This document shows, piece by piece, positions 61,760 through 64,000 of a DNA stretch of 64,000 nt. The DNA lies in the NCBI GenBank assembly GCA_020436125.1, contig JAGQYK010000001.1, forward strand, positions 44,225-108,224. Reading direction: 5' to 3'. Position 1 is the stretch's first letter. Each line of letters starts with the position of its first letter. Position numbers and translations under genes: made by a program. Under the pieces are notes generated by a model, which was not told where the DNA came from, did no database searches, and was given only the letters and a program-made list of their open reading frames with translations. The stretch comes from Cyclobacteriaceae bacterium (GTDB taxonomy: Bacteria; Bacteroidota; Bacteroidia; Cytophagales; Cyclobacteriaceae).

Positions 61760-63077
61760 CAGACTGAGTATTCTTATTCTTTAAGAAGAAATAAAGCATT
61801 GAACCTGCGATCAAAAATCCCCCTATGATTGCAGTGATATAACCTCCCTTAATAAAAAACCGAACCCAGGTAATATTGGCATTACCAAATTCTTTATAAA
61901 AGAGCACTCCTACGCTGGCCAGATACCCAAATGAATCAGCTACATACATGATAAAACCTACAGTGCCTGTAAAACGGAATGTGGCAATGAGACGATCGAA
62001 AAAGGTGCTATTGAAAGGGACATAGCCCATGTAAAGACCTAAGCCAATCAAGATCATCCACGTGGGTGGAGAGATAGCGTGAATTTCAAATAAGTAAGTG
62101 GTAGTTCCTATGAGGAGCATTCCAGTAAAAACGATGATGTGATTTACCATGAGCGCTGTTATGTTCTTTTTTATGAGCATTAGACTTGCCATCACACTCA
62201 ATACTGTGAGTGAAACAGGTATTTCAGTAAGTGTAAATATTTCTGGAGAGTTGCCATAACCAAGGCTTTGCCAAAGCTCAGCTGAAAAATTATCTCTAAA
62301 GTCTCTAAAAGCTGTGAGTAGCATGTAGGTCAGTACAAACAGAACAATTCCTGGAAAAAATTGATGAACAAATCGTTCTCTTTCTATTTTGTTCATTGGC
62401 TTTCTTTTCGTGCGCATGGCTTCATCCATCGCATTGGGTGGAGGAACTTGATTGAGTATCCACAAAAAGAATAGGAGTGGAATTATGAAAACACATGAGG
62501 TGGCAAATGGCATCCACAACTCACTGACACCCCATACTTTCATTAATAAGGCGCCAACTGTTTTAGAGAAACCGGAAGCAAAGATAAAACTCACGGAAAG
62601 ACCAGCTCCCAATGCTTCAGTTGATCTACGTCCTTCTAAATAATTAAATATCATTCCCCATATTAGACCTAGAGGTAAGCCATTCGTGAAAAGGAAAATG
62701 ATATTATAAGGCGCAGGTGTAAGGGCAAATGCTAGCCATGATAATCCAGCAATAGCAACCATCAGAAGGATGCCTTTGGTGCGCGAATGAGTTTGTAGCT
62801 CAGAGATAATCTTAATGCCAATAAACTTGGAAAGGGCATAACCTGCAACCTGGAATGTGACTAACCAAACTTTGTAGCTGATACCTAAGTAGTAGATTTC
62901 ATCAAAAGTTGCTACAGCGAAAGCTTTACGAAAAGCATACACACAACTGTAAAGGAGAAAAGCACTGCCGCCAACGATTACTGAAAACCAAAATTGATTT
63001 CTTTTTTGTAGCCACAAAGTAATAGTAGAAGGAATTTTAGGTGGGGTGGTCAAATGATGGTGAGTTTGATCTTGCAA
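61728..63077 (-). CDS. DUF5690 major-facilitator transporter, copy 2
   Basis: A 449-aa protein with about 12 helices, sharing with the 58283 gene the blocks SKFIGIK, LTPAPYN, NGLPLGLIWGMIFNYLEGR, LSVSFIFASGFSKTV, FRDFRDNFSAELW and FNSTFFDRLIATF; about half of positions in these blocks and beyond agree. It has a longer polar N-terminus (~1-28) and its 3' end overlaps the neighbouring exported protein gene by 32 bases. Its start is divergent from the FAD oxidoreductase with 134 bases between, a pairing that suggests a shared control region. The substrate is unknown. Confidence 0.85.
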   Translation of the reverse strand: MQDQTHHHLTTPPKIPSTITLWLQKRNQFWFSVIVGGSAFLLYSCVYAFRKAFAVATFDEIYYLGISYKVWLVTFQVAGYALSKFIGIKIISELQTHSRTKGILLMVAIAGLSWLAFALTPAPYNIIFLFTNGLPLGLIWGMIFNYLEGRRSTEALGAGLSVSFIFASGFSKTVGALLMKVWGVSELWMPFATSCVFIIPLLFFLWILNQVPPPNAMDEAMRTKRKPMNKIERERFVHQFFPGIVLFVLTYMLLTAFRDFRDNFSAELWQSLGYGNSPEIFTLTEIPVSLTVLSVMASLMLIKKNITALMVNHIIVFTGMLLIGTTTYLFEIHAISPPTWMILIGLGLYMGYVPFNSTFFDRLIATFRFTGTVGFIMYVADSFGYLASVGVLFYKEFGNANITWVRFFIKGGYITAIIGGFLIAGSMLYFFLKNKNTQSATNPLTTAYA

Positions 63078-63211
63078 ACTAAATCAAATATTTAAGTCCT
63101 CTAGAGATTGGTCGTGATGCTTCGGTTAACACTTTGTCATTTTTATTAATAAAAAATTCATTGAAATGATATTTGTATGATCTTTCAAATTTTCTCCTTG
63201 CAAAAAAAACA

Positions 63212-64000
63212 ATGGAGGATAAAGTAGCTGATGTAGCAATTGTAGGAGCCGGAGTAATTGGTTTGGCGCATGCGTATATGGCTGCACGTCAAGGATTGAA
63301 GGTAGTTATTTTTGATAAGGACGATTTTGCTGTTGGAGCTTCAGTAAGAAATTTTGGATTGATTTGGCCCATCGGACAAGACCCATCAGTTGGTTTGAAA
63401 TATGCAATGCGTAGTCGTACGCATTGGGTAGAGGTTGCCGCAAAAGCTGGATTTTGGATTAATCAGAATGGTTCGCTTCACGTTGCACATCATCAGGATG
63501 AGTGGGATGTAATGGATGAGTTTATGTCAAAGAATAGAAATGAACTCTTTGATATACAACTTTTAAGTGCGGCCTCCACACTTCAAAAATCTGAAGTGGT
63601 AAGATCAAAAGGGTTAAGAGGTAGCCTTTGGAGTGCAACAGAGTGTACAGTCAACCCCAGGGAAGCGATAAGACGAATACCACTTTGGTTACAAGAAAAA
63701 TATGGGGTTGTATTGAAATTTGGTCAGAAGGTGAAAGAAATTGCGCTTCCAAAGATCAATACATCAAAAGAATCTTGGAAAGTGGGGAAGGTGTTTATTT
63801 GCAATGGAGCAGATTTCCAATCGTTATATCCTGCAGCCTTTGAAGCACAAAACTTGGTGAAGTGTAGTTTGCAGATGATGAAGGCTTCCATTGGTGGTGA
63901 ACAAGATTTGATTGGTCCCTCACTTTGTGGAGGTTTAACATTGCGACACTACACTTCCTTTAAGAATTGTAAATCTCTTGCATCTTTGAGTGATAGGTTC
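63212..64000 (+). CDS. FAD-dependent oxidoreductase, phosphonate-associated (TIGR03364-like), 3' end outside window
   Basis: The frame from ATG 63212 stays open to base 64000, showing 263 residues. The dinucleotide fold is ADVAIVGAGVIGLAHAYMAA (6-25) followed by VVIFDKDDFAVGASVRNFGLIWP; the GASVRNFG segment is the hallmark of the DAO-superfamily clade that co-occurs with phosphonatase-like hydrolases. These flavoenzymes are thought to oxidise the amino group of N-substituted aminoalkylphosphonates, freeing 2-aminoethylphosphonate. The C-terminal substrate domain is missing here. An A-rich tract immediately precedes the start. Confidence 0.87.
   Translation, partial: MEDKVADVAIVGAGVIGLAHAYMAARQGLKVVIFDKDDFAVGASVRNFGLIWPIGQDPSVGLKYAMRSRTHWVEVAAKAGFWINQNGSLHVAHHQDEWDVMDEFMSKNRNELFDIQLLSAASTLQKSEVVRSKGLRGSLWSATECTVNPREAIRRIPLWLQEKYGVVLKFGQKVKEIALPKINTSKESWKVGKVFICNGADFQSLYPAAFEAQNLVKCSLQMMKASIGGEQDLIGPSLCGGLTLRHYTSFKNCKSLASLSDRF

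Noticed and set aside
58165..64000. The phosphonate genes as an island inserted at tRNA-Arg.
   Set aside because: No integrase gene, no second copy of the tRNA 3' end, and base composition and codon use look like the neighbours. The right edge is not in the window, so this cannot be fully excluded.
1..64000. CRISPR arrays, insertion sequences, phage genes, rRNA.
   Set aside because: No regularly spaced direct repeats, transposase, integrase or phage structural motifs, or rRNA segments were seen.

Overview
The window comes from a Bacteroidota chromosome, most likely a Cytophagales relative (Cyclobacteriaceae, Fulvivirgaceae or Reichenbachiellaceae type; an inference from gene content, not from a marker tree). 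The reasons are: promoters of the TAnnTTTG class (the best copy precedes tRNA-Arg), almost no Shine-Dalgarno dependence, a type IX secretion sorting-domain protein, PorT-like beta-barrels, LytS/LytTR regulation, DUF5690 transporters, and many Cys-lipoproteins and MK...AQ-type signal peptides. Coding density is high. No rRNA, CRISPR array, insertion sequence or prophage is visible. The genes at both window edges are cut.

Layout. 1-4.5 kb: two VOC proteins, a LytS/LytTR two-component pair, and a run of small envelope or SRPBCC proteins. 4.5-9 kb: a PD40 propeller lipoprotein, a previously easy-to-miss 51-aa zinc-ribbon membrane protein, a metallo-beta-lactamase-fold lipoprotein and an ACC-synthase-like PLP enzyme. 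9-14.6 kb: a six-gene operon (TetR, LolA-like protein, two FtsX permeases, ATPase, beta-barrel) with a TetR-type operator just upstream. 14.8-20.5 kb: a complete RND efflux pump (adaptor, pump, TolC). 20.5-30.5 kb: GNAT, S9 peptidase, cold-shock protein, a 1012-aa VPS10/BNR propeller protein, signal peptidase I, a D-2-hydroxyacid dehydrogenase and an outer-membrane protein.

30.6-44.1 kb is one long minus-strand operon: 2-oxoacid:ferredoxin oxidoreductase (alpha and beta) translationally coupled to nuoABCDHIJKLMN and then a small unknown protein, with a dicluster ferredoxin gene divergent from its head. The NADH module nuoEFG is absent. The simplest reading is a route from 2-oxoacid oxidation to ferredoxin to an 11-subunit complex I to quinone.

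44.1-58 kb is mostly housekeeping: aminotransferase, metal-dependent hydrolase, nitronate monooxygenase, two polytopic membrane proteins, NAD(P)HX repair enzyme, universal stress protein, AsnRS, sigma-54, enoyl-CoA hydratase and a PorT-like protein. A self-contained tRNA-Arg(ACG) unit follows. 58.3-64 kb is a likely organophosphonate catabolism locus: a PhnZ-like HD oxygenase with the diiron ligands in place, a phosphonatase-like HAD hydrolase, an FAD oxidoreductase of the phosphonate-associated type (cut by the window end) and two paralogous DUF5690 major-facilitator proteins that are good candidates for the missing uptake system. This locus and the kor-nuo operon are the two most interesting parts of the window.
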